A stretch of 64,000 bases of DNA, from NCBI GenBank assembly GCA_024235415.1, contig JACKML010000006.1, positions 62,001-126,000 on the forward strand. Reading direction: 5' to 3'. Position numbers and translations under genes: made by a program. Below, in pieces: positions 44,540 through 52,290 of the stretch; position 1 is the first letter of the stretch; the number at the start of each line of letters is the position of its first letter. A model generated the notes under the pieces. It searched no databases. It was not told the origin of the DNA and saw only the letters and a list, made by a program, of their open reading frames with translations. This stretch comes from Chromatiaceae bacterium (GTDB lineage: Bacteria > Pseudomonadota > Gammaproteobacteria > Chromatiales > Chromatiaceae).

Positions 44540-45205
44540 TTGCGCCTGCTGCTGGTTGAGGACGACACGGAGCTTGCCGCTGGCATCGCGGCCGACCTGC
44601 GGCGCGAGGGATTCGCTGTCGACGTCGTGTCGAACGGCATCGATGCGGAGTACCTGGGCCGCGAGCAGATCTTCGATGCCGTCATCCTCGACCTCGGTCT
44701 TCCGGGGAAACCCGGGCTGGAGGTGCTCAAGGCGTGGCGCGACGCCGGGCTCCCGACCCCTGTGCTGATCCTCACCGCGCGTGATGCCTGGAGTGAGCGG
44801 GTTCTGGGCCTGCGCTCCGGTGCGGACGACTACCTGGGAAAACCATTCCACTTCGAAGAGCTGCTGGCCCGGCTGCAGTCGCTGCTGCGACGCAGTACCG
44901 GCCGTGCCAGTGCGGAACTGCTGGTCGGCGGCCTTCGACTGGATGAAGAGCGCCAGCGGGTCTGCCGCGAAGACGGTGTCGAGATCGAGTTGACGGGCAC
45001 CGAGTTCCGGCTGCTGCGCTACCTTATGACCCACACTGACCGGGTGCTTTCGAAGAGCCGCCTGACCGAGCATGTCTACGAAGGCGACCAGGACCGTGAC
45101 AGCAATGTCCTCGAGGTCTATATCCGGCGCCTGCGCGACAAGATAGGTCGCGAGCGGATCGAGACGCGGCGTGGCCAGGGGTATCTCTACCGGAGCAAGT
45201 CGTGA
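44540..45205 (+). CDS. OmpR/PhoP-family response regulator
   Basis: A 221-residue DNA-binding regulator starting with TTG, which gives MRLLLVEDD. The receiver has its acceptor aspartate in VILDLGLPGKPG (about 51) and lysine in YLGKPFHFEEL. A winged-helix output domain follows (about 125-220: FRLLRYLM, VYEGDQDRDSNVLEVYIRRLR). It overlaps the kinase gene by 4 nt. Direct repeats at 43603 and 46574 suggest that it controls its own operon and the EF-hand gene. The signal is unknown. Confidence 0.94.
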   Translation: MRLLLVEDDTELAAGIAADLRREGFAVDVVSNGIDAEYLGREQIFDAVILDLGLPGKPGLEVLKAWRDAGLPTPVLILTARDAWSERVLGLRSGADDYLGKPFHFEELLARLQSLLRRSTGRASAELLVGGLRLDEERQRVCREDGVEIELTGTEFRLLRYLMTHTDRVLSKSRLTEHVYEGDQDRDSNVLEVYIRRLRDKIGRERIETRRGQGYLYRSKS

Positions 45206-46536
45206 ACTCGCTGGAGCGCCGCTTCGTGGTCGGCCTGGCCGCCACGCTGTTGATCGTCTTCGGGTTCCTGTTCTGGGGGGCGATGGCGGCGGTCAAGTCG
45301 CTCAGTGAGGCCAATGTGTTGGCCCGCCTCGAACATGACGCAGAGGCCCTGCTGGCCGCACTGTGGGTGAATCCCAACGGCCAGGTGAAGCTGCGTGAGG
45401 GCCGCATCACACCGATCTATCAGCAGCCTTTGTCAGGGCACTATTTTCTGCTGACCTTCGATAATCGGCCGCCGCTGCGTTCCCGTTCGCTGTGGGATGA
45501 AACGCTGCAGGTGCCGCCACTTGCGGCAGGCGCTGCCAGCACGTTTCAGGCCGCGGGTCCGCAGGGCCAGTTTCTGCAATACCGCTCAGCAGGATACGAG
45601 AAGGGCGGGCTGCGATTCACCCTGACAGTTGCCGAAGACCTGACCCCGATGCTTGCCCATATCCATCGCTTCCAGGTGTTCGCCCTGGGGTTGCTGGCAC
45701 TCGCGCTGCTGGTGATCGTGTCGTTGCAGCGTTATGTATTGCGCCGCGGTTTCCGCGCCCTCGACCGGGTGCGTGACGAAGTCAGCGGTGTGGCATCGGG
45801 CGAACGGCAGAGACTGCAGGCGCTGGGGCCGGTCGAGATCGCACCATTGACCACCGAGATCAACCGTCTGCTGACGCAGCTGCAGCTGCGCCTGCAGCGC
45901 TCGCGTCAGGCACTGGGAAACCTCGCCCATGCGCTCAAGGGGCCGCTCAGCCTGATGACCCGGGATGTCGATGGGCTGGACCTGCCGGCGACCGATAGAC
46001 AGCGTCTCGCCGGCCGCATGGAGCGTATACGCACGCTGATCGAGCGCGAGTTGAAACGTGCACGCTTTGCCGGCGAGGGTGGCGGGCAGCGGTTCGCGCC
46101 ACAGCGCGACATCCCCGAACTCGTGGACGCATTGACTCAGATCCACCGTGACCGCCATCTCGACATCTCGCTGGCGACATTGCCCGAAGGCACGCTGCCG
46201 TTCGACCATGAGGACATGCTCGAGTTGCTCGGCAACCTACTCGACAATGCCTGCAAGTGGGCGAACGGGCGGGTCCATCTGCAACTGTCGGTGCAGGCGG
46301 ACAAGTTGCACATCACGGTGGCGGATGATGGTCCGGGAGTGCCCGAGGCTGACCGGGACGAGCTGCTGCATCGCGGTGCGCGTCTCGACGAGCAGGAGAG
46401 CGGGCACGGCCTCGGCCTGGCAATCGTCAATGACCTGGTGGGTGACCACGGAGGCTCGCTGGACCTGCAGCGATCAGCAGGGCTGGGCGGACTCGAGGTG
46501 CGGGTGGTGCTGCCGCTGCCTGCACATGGGGTTTGA
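45202..46536 (+). CDS. PhoQ-like sensor histidine kinase
   Basis: A 444-residue inner-membrane kinase, GTG start. Two helices (about 10-32 and 158-178) enclose a periplasmic sensor of about 125 residues, followed by a HAMP-like linker. The phospho-acceptor box is NLAHALKGPL (about 243), the variant seen in PhoQ-type kinases. The ATPase has NLLDNACKWA, DDGPGVPEADRD and GHGLGLAIV. Being cotranscribed with b561 and PepSY genes suggests redox, metal or envelope stress sensing. Confidence 0.93.
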   Translation: MNSLERRFVVGLAATLLIVFGFLFWGAMAAVKSLSEANVLARLEHDAEALLAALWVNPNGQVKLREGRITPIYQQPLSGHYFLLTFDNRPPLRSRSLWDETLQVPPLAAGAASTFQAAGPQGQFLQYRSAGYEKGGLRFTLTVAEDLTPMLAHIHRFQVFALGLLALALLVIVSLQRYVLRRGFRALDRVRDEVSGVASGERQRLQALGPVEIAPLTTEINRLLTQLQLRLQRSRQALGNLAHALKGPLSLMTRDVDGLDLPATDRQRLAGRMERIRTLIERELKRARFAGEGGGQRFAPQRDIPELVDALTQIHRDRHLDISLATLPEGTLPFDHEDMLELLGNLLDNACKWANGRVHLQLSVQADKLHITVADDGPGVPEADRDELLHRGARLDEQESGHGLGLAIVNDLVGDHGGSLDLQRSAGLGGLEVRVVLPLPAHGV

Positions 46537-46573
46537 TCCGGCTGCGTATTCAATGCGCAGGTTCTTTCCGGTA

Positions 46574-46605
46574 TTCAGCGTGATTTCAGCTTGATGGCTT
46601 AGTTT
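46574..46605 (+). promoter_or_regulatory. Predicted operator and promoter of the EF-hand gene
   Basis: TTCAGC occurs twice, at 46574-46579 and 46585-46590, 11 bp apart start to start, as half-sites followed by GTGAT and TTGAT. A TAGTTT -10-like hexamer begins 10 nt later (46600-46605). The geometry matches the site upstream of cytochrome b561, suggesting one shared regulator. Confidence 0.5.
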
Positions 46606-46692
46606 GAGAATCACACAGGGACAGGACAATTTACCGGCCTGCGTCCGACCAGGAAGGTCGCCGGACAGGCCACAGAACAGAGGAAAGCCATC

Positions 46693-47052
46693 ATGTTGAA
46701 CAAGACCATTCTTACATCCGCTGTCGGTGTTGCACTGCTGTGCGGCACGGCGTTTGCGAGTTCCGATGAAAACGAACGCCATGAGTATTACGAGCGTCGC
46801 GGTCCGATGCCGTTCGAGGTGCTCGATCTCAACCGGGACGGCGTGGTGACGCCCGAAGAGCATGCGCAGGTTCGCAGCGAGCGTCAGAAGGTGCGCAGCG
46901 AGCAGGGTTACCCGATGCGCAATGCCGCGTCCGCACCGTCCTTCGATCAGATCGACACCGACGGTGACGGCGCGATCAGTCGCAATGAACTCTATGGCTG
47001 GCAGGCCGGGCGTATGCAGCAACGGCCGGGCATGGGACCGGCCGCCCAGTGA
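46693..47052 (+). CDS. Exported EF-hand protein
   Basis: A 119-residue secreted protein with a signal peptide (about 1-22, AFA). Two EF-hand loops follow, DLNRDGVVTPEE (about 43-54) and DTDGDGAISRNE (about 88-99), with acidic residues at the calcium-coordinating positions. It lies 156 nt after the kinase gene with its own predicted operator. It is probably a periplasmic calcium-binding effector of the two-component system. Confidence 0.88.
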   Translation: MLNKTILTSAVGVALLCGTAFASSDENERHEYYERRGPMPFEVLDLNRDGVVTPEEHAQVRSERQKVRSEQGYPMRNAASAPSFDQIDTDGDGAISRNELYGWQAGRMQQRPGMGPAAQ

Positions 47053-47060
47053 GGACTCGG

Positions 47061-47090
47061 TCGGACGGACTGCCGAGGCAGTCCGTCCGA
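47061..47090. terminator. Perfect 14-bp inverted repeat between convergent genes
   Basis: TCGGACGGACTGCC (47061-47074) is exactly complementary to 47077-47090. The hairpin begins 8 nt after the EF-hand stop and ends 12 nt before the stop of the convergent small gene. There is no T-run, so it would be an unconventional bidirectional terminator or an mRNA-stabilising structure. Confidence 0.55.
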
Positions 47091-47102
47091 TAACCGGCAG
47101 CG

Positions 47103-47339
47103 TCAGCCGTGTGAGCCGGTGCGGCGTATCTCGCCGCGCCGGTAATCCGGATCGATCCAGCAGCGGGGCAGTGATTCGTTGGAACAGAACACCAGCCCGA
47201 TCTTCGAAAATGCCCGGGGATCGGGCATCTCCTCGCCGGCGTTGTAGCGCCCGATGATCTCGGACGCGAACGGGTCGTACAGGGCCGCGGGATCGAGGAC
47301 CTCCACCAGCTCACCTGTCTTGCGCTCTTTGAGGAACAC
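47103..47339 (-). CDS. Small conserved-looking cytosolic protein
   Basis: A 78-residue protein started from GTG at 47339, chosen because a perfect GGAGG lies 6 nt upstream (47346-47350); a longer frame to 47459 has no such site. The sequence contains KTGELVEVLDPAAL, the motif AGEEMPDP, and a C-terminal ESLPRCWIDP. I recall similar short proteins in beta- and gammaproteobacteria, sometimes mislabelled as acetyltransferases, but know no function. The chain is too short for that fold. Confidence 0.75.
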   Translation of the reverse strand: MFLKERKTGELVEVLDPAALYDPFASEIIGRYNAGEEMPDPRAFSKIGLVFCSNESLPRCWIDPDYRRGEIRRTGSHG

Positions 47340-47430
47340 GGTGCACCTCCTTTGACCAATAGAGCTTCTTTGCCAAGTATGGGTCTGGTTCCGCCGTATG
47401 CAATCTGTACCCCGTGCGCTGCAGGGGTAT

Positions 47431-48342
47431 TCAGGCCGGGGCCAACGCCGACTGCCCATAGCTGGCGCGGAGGCGGTATTGTGCGCCAGGCTGGATCGTG
47501 ATCACTTCATCCGCCGCATTGGCTGTCTCAACACACAACAGGCGCCGGTAGTCATCGTCGGCGAGATCCTGCATCGAAGTGGAAATCGCTCGCCACGGGT
47601 TCCAGACCACCGCAGTGGTGCTACCGCTGCACGCGATGTCGATCCGCCGGCCAAGCGCCGGGTCACTGATGCCGAGTGGCTGCTTCACCTGCTGGTAGAT
47701 GCGGTCCACCTCACCGTCGAACGCGACCGTGCCGGATTGCTCGAACCCCGCGAAGTCGCGCACCTTGTCGAGGTAACGGCAGCCGTCCAGTCCGTCGACG
47801 CCGGCCTGCTCGATGGCACCGACCAGGAAGTAGGTGTGGAATGCCTGGGTGATGTCGAACGGCCGGTCGCCGGTGTTGCGCGTGACCAGTTCGAGATCCA
47901 GGGTCTGACCCACCGTCACTACCAGGCTCAACGCGAAGTGGTGCGGCCACAGGGTGCGGGTGGTGTCGTCATCGTGCAGGCGCAACTCGACGCGCGTCAG
48001 GCCGGGCTCGGGTTGTGCAGTCGCGCCGACGCTCCACAGGCGCGTACGCACGAAGCCGTGTGCAGGCCGTCCCTGGCCCGTGGGATCGGCGCCGAACCAG
48101 GGCCAGCAGACCGGTACCCCGCCCTTGATCGCCTTGCCGTCGGCGTAATAGGCGCGCTCACTCAGGAACAGCAGCTCGTCTTCGCCATGCCGGTGATACG
48201 ACAACACCTGTCCGCCGTATACGGAGATCACCGCGGTCGCGGCGGTGTTGGTGACCCTGATCTGCGGCAGGCTACCGGGGCCTTCAGTGATTTCGACGTG
48301 TCCGGGAATCGCAAAGTGTTGATTGAGTTCGATGATGTTCAT
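47431..48342 (-). CDS. D-hexose-6-phosphate mutarotase (YeaD-type aldose 1-epimerase)
   Basis: The enzyme interconverts the anomers of glucose 6-phosphate and related sugars. The 303-residue beta-sandwich protein has GGQVLSYH (about 44), GGVPVCWPWFGAD (about 75), AHGFVRTRLW (about 94) and the catalytic-region FHTYFLV (about 167). The active-site glutamate is expected in LCVETANA near the C-terminus. It is monocistronic as far as can be seen, with its stop 91 nt from the small gene. Confidence 0.92.
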   Translation of the reverse strand: MNIIELNQHFAIPGHVEITEGPGSLPQIRVTNTAATAVISVYGGQVLSYHRHGEDELLFLSERAYYADGKAIKGGVPVCWPWFGADPTGQGRPAHGFVRTRLWSVGATAQPEPGLTRVELRLHDDDTTRTLWPHHFALSLVVTVGQTLDLELVTRNTGDRPFDITQAFHTYFLVGAIEQAGVDGLDGCRYLDKVRDFAGFEQSGTVAFDGEVDRIYQQVKQPLGISDPALGRRIDIACSGSTTAVVWNPWRAISTSMQDLADDDYRRLLCVETANAADEVITIQPGAQYRLRASYGQSALAPA

Positions 48343-48439
48343 GGCTCGTGGTGTCGGTGAATGCCGGAAGTCGGCGGGGCACGCATTCTAGTGCAGTGCG
48401 CGATGGGATTTGGAACCTGGATTGCAGTGGGCTCTGCCC

Positions 48440-48494
48440 GTAGGAGGCCAGCCCCTGGCCGATAGAGCGATCGCCGAGGGGCCTCGGCTCCTAC
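48440..48494. repeat. REP/BIME-like double hairpin
   Basis: In the 194-nt gap upstream of the mutarotase, two 6-bp hairpins lie head to head: GGCCAG-CCC-CTGGCC (48446-48460) and GCCGAG-GGGC-CTCGGC (48473-48488). GTAGGAG at the left edge and CTCCTAC at the right edge can pair as an outer stem. This layout matches extragenic palindromic elements mobilised by REP-associated transposases. I found no second copy in this window. Confidence 0.6.
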
Positions 48495-48536
48495 AATGGC
48501 AGAGCCTTTGCGGGTTGCCGGCTCTGCGCGCCGGGG

Positions 48537-48983
48537 TCACAAGTCGCGGTATACGACAGCCCACTGCGTGTACAAGCGATGACGGTCGTTGTCATTGTGC
48601 TTGGTACGGGCGATATCGACACTGGCCCTGTCCTGTACCCGTTCCAGTTCCAGACGTTCCGCGGGCGTCAGGCGACCGTCCGCGCTGAACCGGCGTGCCA
48701 TGTCGGCGATGCGCGCCTGCTGGGCATCGAGGCGCTGCAGTTCATCCCGGGTGAGTTCTCCGCTGCGCCAGCCGTTGTCGATGCGTTGCTGCTGTCTTTC
48801 CTGGCGACCGATGACGCGCGGGTCGCCGGGCAATGCATCGCGGCAGATTACGGTGACCACACCCTGGGCGCTGCCGTGGTGTCTTGCATGGCCACCGGGG
48901 CCCTGGTCGTGTGCAGATACATGGCCGGTGAAACCGATGGTGGCCAGAGTCAGTGCGGCGAAGCCTTTACGGATTGTGTTCAC
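48537..48983 (-). CDS. Secreted histidine-rich helical protein of unknown function
   Basis: A 148-residue protein with a signal peptide (about 1-24, cleaving VSA). A His/Gly-rich N-terminal stretch (about 25-38, HARHHGSAQG) could bind metal. The rest is predicted helical, with a half EF-hand-like SADGRLTPAERLELER segment near residue 100 and a single cysteine. It is the first gene on the 3' side of the sortase-system kinase but separated by 114 nt, so a link is uncertain. Confidence 0.7.
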   Translation of the reverse strand: MNTIRKGFAALTLATIGFTGHVSAHDQGPGGHARHHGSAQGVVTVICRDALPGDPRVIGRQERQQQRIDNGWRSGELTRDELQRLDAQQARIADMARRFSADGRLTPAERLELERVQDRASVDIARTKHNDNDRHRLYTQWAVVYRDL

Positions 48984-49097
48984 GATACGTTCTCCTGTCG
49001 ACGTTGTGCGGGCCCGGAAGTGGCCCTCGATCGTGATACTGGACCCGGTTGGTTGAACCGCCGCTGAACGACGACGCAGTGGGTCGCGTCGATGGGT

Positions 49098-51188
49098 TCA
49101 GGTGTCTCTTGCAGCCGACCCGATGTCGAGTGTCGTGCGCTCACCGAGCGGCAGCCACAGGGTGACCGCAACGCCGGGCGGTGAGTCCCAGTTCTGTGCG
49201 TTCACCGAGCCGCCGTGATATTCGCAGATGAGGCGCACCAGGTAGAGGCCAAGTCCGAGGTGCGGTTCGTCCTGGCGACCTTCGCGGCCCGAGTACATCG
49301 ATTGGAAGATATCGGCATCCGTTGGCAGCGCAGGTCCCTCGTTGCGCACGCACAGTGCGACCTGGCGGTTGTGCAGTGCGCAGTCGACTGTGATGGCGCT
49401 GCCGGGGCGATGGAAGTCGACCGCGTTGCCGATCAGCTTGTCCAGTGCCTGGCTGATCAGGTCCGGCACACCGGTGATCAGGATCTCGCGATCGGCGCCG
49501 TGCAACAGCAGCGGCACATCTGCGCGCGTGTCGCCGAGAGCCGCGATCTGCAGGCGCAGCAGGGCGGCGAGGTCGAATGTGACCGGCTCGGCCTGACGCA
49601 GCGCCTGTTCCAGGCCGGTCGCCTCGCGCAGGCGGGCCAGAATTTTCTCCAGGCGCTCTGCCCCAAGGCGGGCGCGCTGCAGGTAAGGCGCGGTGTCGCC
49701 GCCGGCCTGGTCGGCGTTGTCCAGGGAGCTGCGCACCACGGCCAGCGGCGTACGCAGCTCGTGCGCAAGGCGTGAGGCCATCGCCTCCAGGTAGTGGTTG
49801 TACTGGTGCAGGCGTTCCAGCACGCTGGCGAAACTGCGGCCGAGGTCGCCGATCTCGTCCCTCGAGTGATCGGGCTGCAGGCGGCCGATGATGCGCCCGT
49901 CGTGGCTCACTGCGCCCTCGATGCGGTCACGCAGACGGGTGATACGCGACGCGAGCAGGCTGGCGAATGCCAGCAGGCCGAGGCTGGTGACGGCGAACAG
50001 GATCAGGGTGACGCCGAACAGGCGTTGCAATGCCAGGTTCTGGATCGACAGGATCGCGTGCGTCGTCTGCTCCACCAGCACAGCGCCGCGCACGCCGTCA
50101 CTGCTGCGGATCGGCACCGCGGCGCTGACCACGACGGCATCGCCATGTGCCGGCTGCCGGCGCAGGCTGGCAGGCCGGCCGCTCAGGGCATCGACCACGG
50201 GTGCGACGAACAGGTGCGTCTGGTCCGCCGGCAGGTCGGCCACCGCGTCTGCGTCGCGCGGCAGTACGGCGAGGATCAGGTCCTGCACGAACCACGGGAT
50301 CTGCGACTGGTCCGCACTCAATGGCGCACTGGCGTCGAGGCGGCCGGCCTGGGCGATCACCAGCCCCTGGTGGTCGGTCACCCAAACCCGTGTCGCTGCC
50401 GGTGTCACCGAGGCCAGCACCTGATCGAGCAGTGCCGATCGCTCGACGATGCGCCCCAGGGCCTCGGCAGGGAACAGGTGACCGCTGGCCAGCACCTGGC
50501 GTGATCCACTCTCGAAGAAGCGCAGTGACAGCCGGTCGCGCAGCAGCTCCCGCGGCAGGCGCAGCTCCAGCGTGTAGCCGTTTTCGCTGTCCTGCCACTC
50601 GCCACGGATGGCTGTTTCCTGGTCGGTACCGGCGACCGGCGGATCGTTGTCGGATTTCAGCGCCCGTGCCACGACCCAGCCCGGTGCCTGTGGCTGTATA
50701 CGGTAGCGCCGCAATGTACCGCCGGCGTCGGTCATCGCCAGGTCGACCGAATCGCCACCTTCACCGTAGTCGACCTGCGCATCGCGGACCCCGATCAGCA
50801 GGTAGAGATAGCGTTCGTGCTGGCCAAGGAAGATACGCGCCTCCAGCGAGTCGTCGACCGACTGCAGCACGGTGAAGTTGTTGTCAAAACGTGCCCATTC
50901 GTCGCGATAGCCATCGAGCTGAGGGGCTTCGTCGAGGCGGTGCAGGTACAGATTGCGATAGGTGAGTACCGAGCCAGGCTTCGCCACGCCGTGAAAAGCC
51001 TCCTCGTGGCCATGCATGATGTTGGCGACCGAACTCGCTGTGGTCTGCAGGGACTGCTCCTGCACGTCGCGCAGAAAGTGCTCGGTCTCCTGGATAAACC
51101 GGTATCCAGCCCACGGGATACCAAACAGTGTGAGCGACACCAGCAACAGCTTGAAGCGCACCCGGTGCCAGAAACGCGGTCGTGACAT
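49098..51188 (-). CDS. Proteobacterial dedicated sortase system histidine kinase (PdsS-type)
   Basis: A 696-residue membrane kinase. Helix 1 (about 12-32) and helix 2 (about 390-415) flank a periplasmic sensor of about 350 residues. That sensor includes a beta-rich part resembling a carbohydrate-binding module (APQLDGYRDEWARFDNNF, YTLELRLPRELL). HAMP is followed by the HisKA box RLAHELRTPLAV (about 475) and an ATPase region (KLIGNAVDF, GLGLYLVRLI). It lies 6 nt downstream of its regulator and divergent from the sortase and its target, matching the kinase described for this system. Confidence 0.9.
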   Translation of the reverse strand: MSRPRFWHRVRFKLLLVSLTLFGIPWAGYRFIQETEHFLRDVQEQSLQTTASSVANIMHGHEEAFHGVAKPGSVLTYRNLYLHRLDEAPQLDGYRDEWARFDNNFTVLQSVDDSLEARIFLGQHERYLYLLIGVRDAQVDYGEGGDSVDLAMTDAGGTLRRYRIQPQAPGWVVARALKSDNDPPVAGTDQETAIRGEWQDSENGYTLELRLPRELLRDRLSLRFFESGSRQVLASGHLFPAEALGRIVERSALLDQVLASVTPAATRVWVTDHQGLVIAQAGRLDASAPLSADQSQIPWFVQDLILAVLPRDADAVADLPADQTHLFVAPVVDALSGRPASLRRQPAHGDAVVVSAAVPIRSSDGVRGAVLVEQTTHAILSIQNLALQRLFGVTLILFAVTSLGLLAFASLLASRITRLRDRIEGAVSHDGRIIGRLQPDHSRDEIGDLGRSFASVLERLHQYNHYLEAMASRLAHELRTPLAVVRSSLDNADQAGGDTAPYLQRARLGAERLEKILARLREATGLEQALRQAEPVTFDLAALLRLQIAALGDTRADVPLLLHGADREILITGVPDLISQALDKLIGNAVDFHRPGSAITVDCALHNRQVALCVRNEGPALPTDADIFQSMYSGREGRQDEPHLGLGLYLVRLICEYHGGSVNAQNWDSPPGVAVTLWLPLGERTTLDIGSAARDT

Positions 51189-51194
51189 GCCGCG

Positions 51195-51890
51195 TTATTC
51201 CTGTGTCACCCAGCGATAGCCCGCGCCGTACACCGCCTCGATAGCGTCGAATGCCGGGTCCACCTGCTGGAACTTTCTGCGGATGCGCTTGATATGCGAC
51301 GTGATCGTGGCGAGGTCGACGTAGGTGTCAGCCGCCTCCATCAGCTGTTCACGGCTCTTCACATGGCCCGGATGGCGCACCAGGGCATACAGGATCCACA
51401 GCTCCGTGACCGTCAGCTCCACGGGCGCGCCGTGCCAGCTGACCCGCATCTGCTCCGGCTGCAGGTGCAGCGGGCCGTCTTCGACAGTGTGCTCGTCCGG
51501 CGGTTGCTCGCGGACTGCCTCGGCGCGGCGGAACAGCGCACTGACGCGTGCGCTGAGCTGATGCAGGCTGACGTCCTTGGTCACGTAGTCGTCGGCACCT
51601 ACCCGCAGTCCGGCAACCGTATCGATGTCACTGTCGCGGGCGGTCAGGAAGATGATCGGCAGCGTGGCCGACCGGCTGCGCAGTTCACGGCACAGATCAA
51701 AACCGGCATCGAACTCATCACCCAGGCCGATATCGAGTATCGCCAGGTCGGGCAGCTTTCTGCCCATGCCGCTGCTGGCCGCCGCGCGTTCGCCATAGGT
51801 CTCGACGCGGTAGCCCTGGCGCCGGAACAGGTCGGCGTAGTTCTCCCGAATCATCGGCTCGTCTTCGACGATGGCAATGGTCTTGGCCAT
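51195..51890 (-). CDS. Proteobacterial dedicated sortase system response regulator (PdsR-type)
   Basis: A 231-residue OmpR-type regulator. The receiver carries IVEDEPMIRENYADLFRRQ, acceptor aspartate in LAILDIGLGDEFD (about 52) and a conserved lysine in DDYVTKDVSL. The winged-helix output domain covers about 130-230 (VTELWILYALVRHPGHV, ITSHIKRIRRKF). It is transcribed away from the target/sortase pair, sharing a 386-nt intergenic region where its binding site would be expected. Confidence 0.92.
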   Translation of the reverse strand: MAKTIAIVEDEPMIRENYADLFRRQGYRVETYGERAAASSGMGRKLPDLAILDIGLGDEFDAGFDLCRELRSRSATLPIIFLTARDSDIDTVAGLRVGADDYVTKDVSLHQLSARVSALFRRAEAVREQPPDEHTVEDGPLHLQPEQMRVSWHGAPVELTVTELWILYALVRHPGHVKSREQLMEAADTYVDLATITSHIKRIRRKFQQVDPAFDAIEAVYGAGYRWVTQE

Positions 51891-52276
51891 GTTGCGTGTG
51901 TCCGCGGTTAGTCTGCCGCGATCAGTTTACCCGCAAAAAAACCACTGCCTGTTTTTCGCCACCTTGTGTCCCCGCAATTCCCTGTTCCTGCGAGCGCCCG
52001 GCCATTCACGGCGACTGTAATTGCCAGCACAACCGGCGCAGGCCAGGAGGCCGCAATCCGCCACGGACGGCACGCTGGACCAATTCGACAAGCGGTGCAA
52101 ACCCAAGGGGGCAAGTGTGGTGATCAAACCGACCCGGCCGAGACAGGCGGCATTCTGGTACTACCTCGGGGCGAGTGGCGTGCTGCAGCCGCTCAGCGGC
52201 GAGTTTCTTTACCGCTCGCCCGAGGAGCCGCTGCGGGTCACCTGTCGCCGCGTCAGGCCGTCCCGGGAGAATGCGC
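51891..52276. other. Divergent regulatory region of the sortase locus
   Basis: The 386-nt gap between the regulator and the sortase target should hold both promoters. It contains a short AT-richer stretch with a 7-A run (51934-51944 area) near the regulator. A possible small reading frame begins at 52117 (listed separately). I see no clear tandem repeat that could be called the operator. Confidence 0.45.
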
Positions 52277-52290
52277 ATGTTGCGTGCTGA
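52117..52290 (+). CDS. Possible small protein upstream of the sortase target
   Basis: An open frame of 57 codons begins at GTG 52117 with an AAGGGG ribosome site at 52105-52110. It ends inside the first codons of the target gene. It includes PRQAAFWYYLGASGVL and ends in AHVAC, with no signal peptide or recognised domain. The good ribosome site and short overlap suggest translational coupling, but a chance frame in GC-rich DNA is equally possible. Confidence 0.35.
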   Translation: MVIKPTRPRQAAFWYYLGASGVLQPLSGEFLYRSPEEPLRVTCRRVRPSRENAHVAC

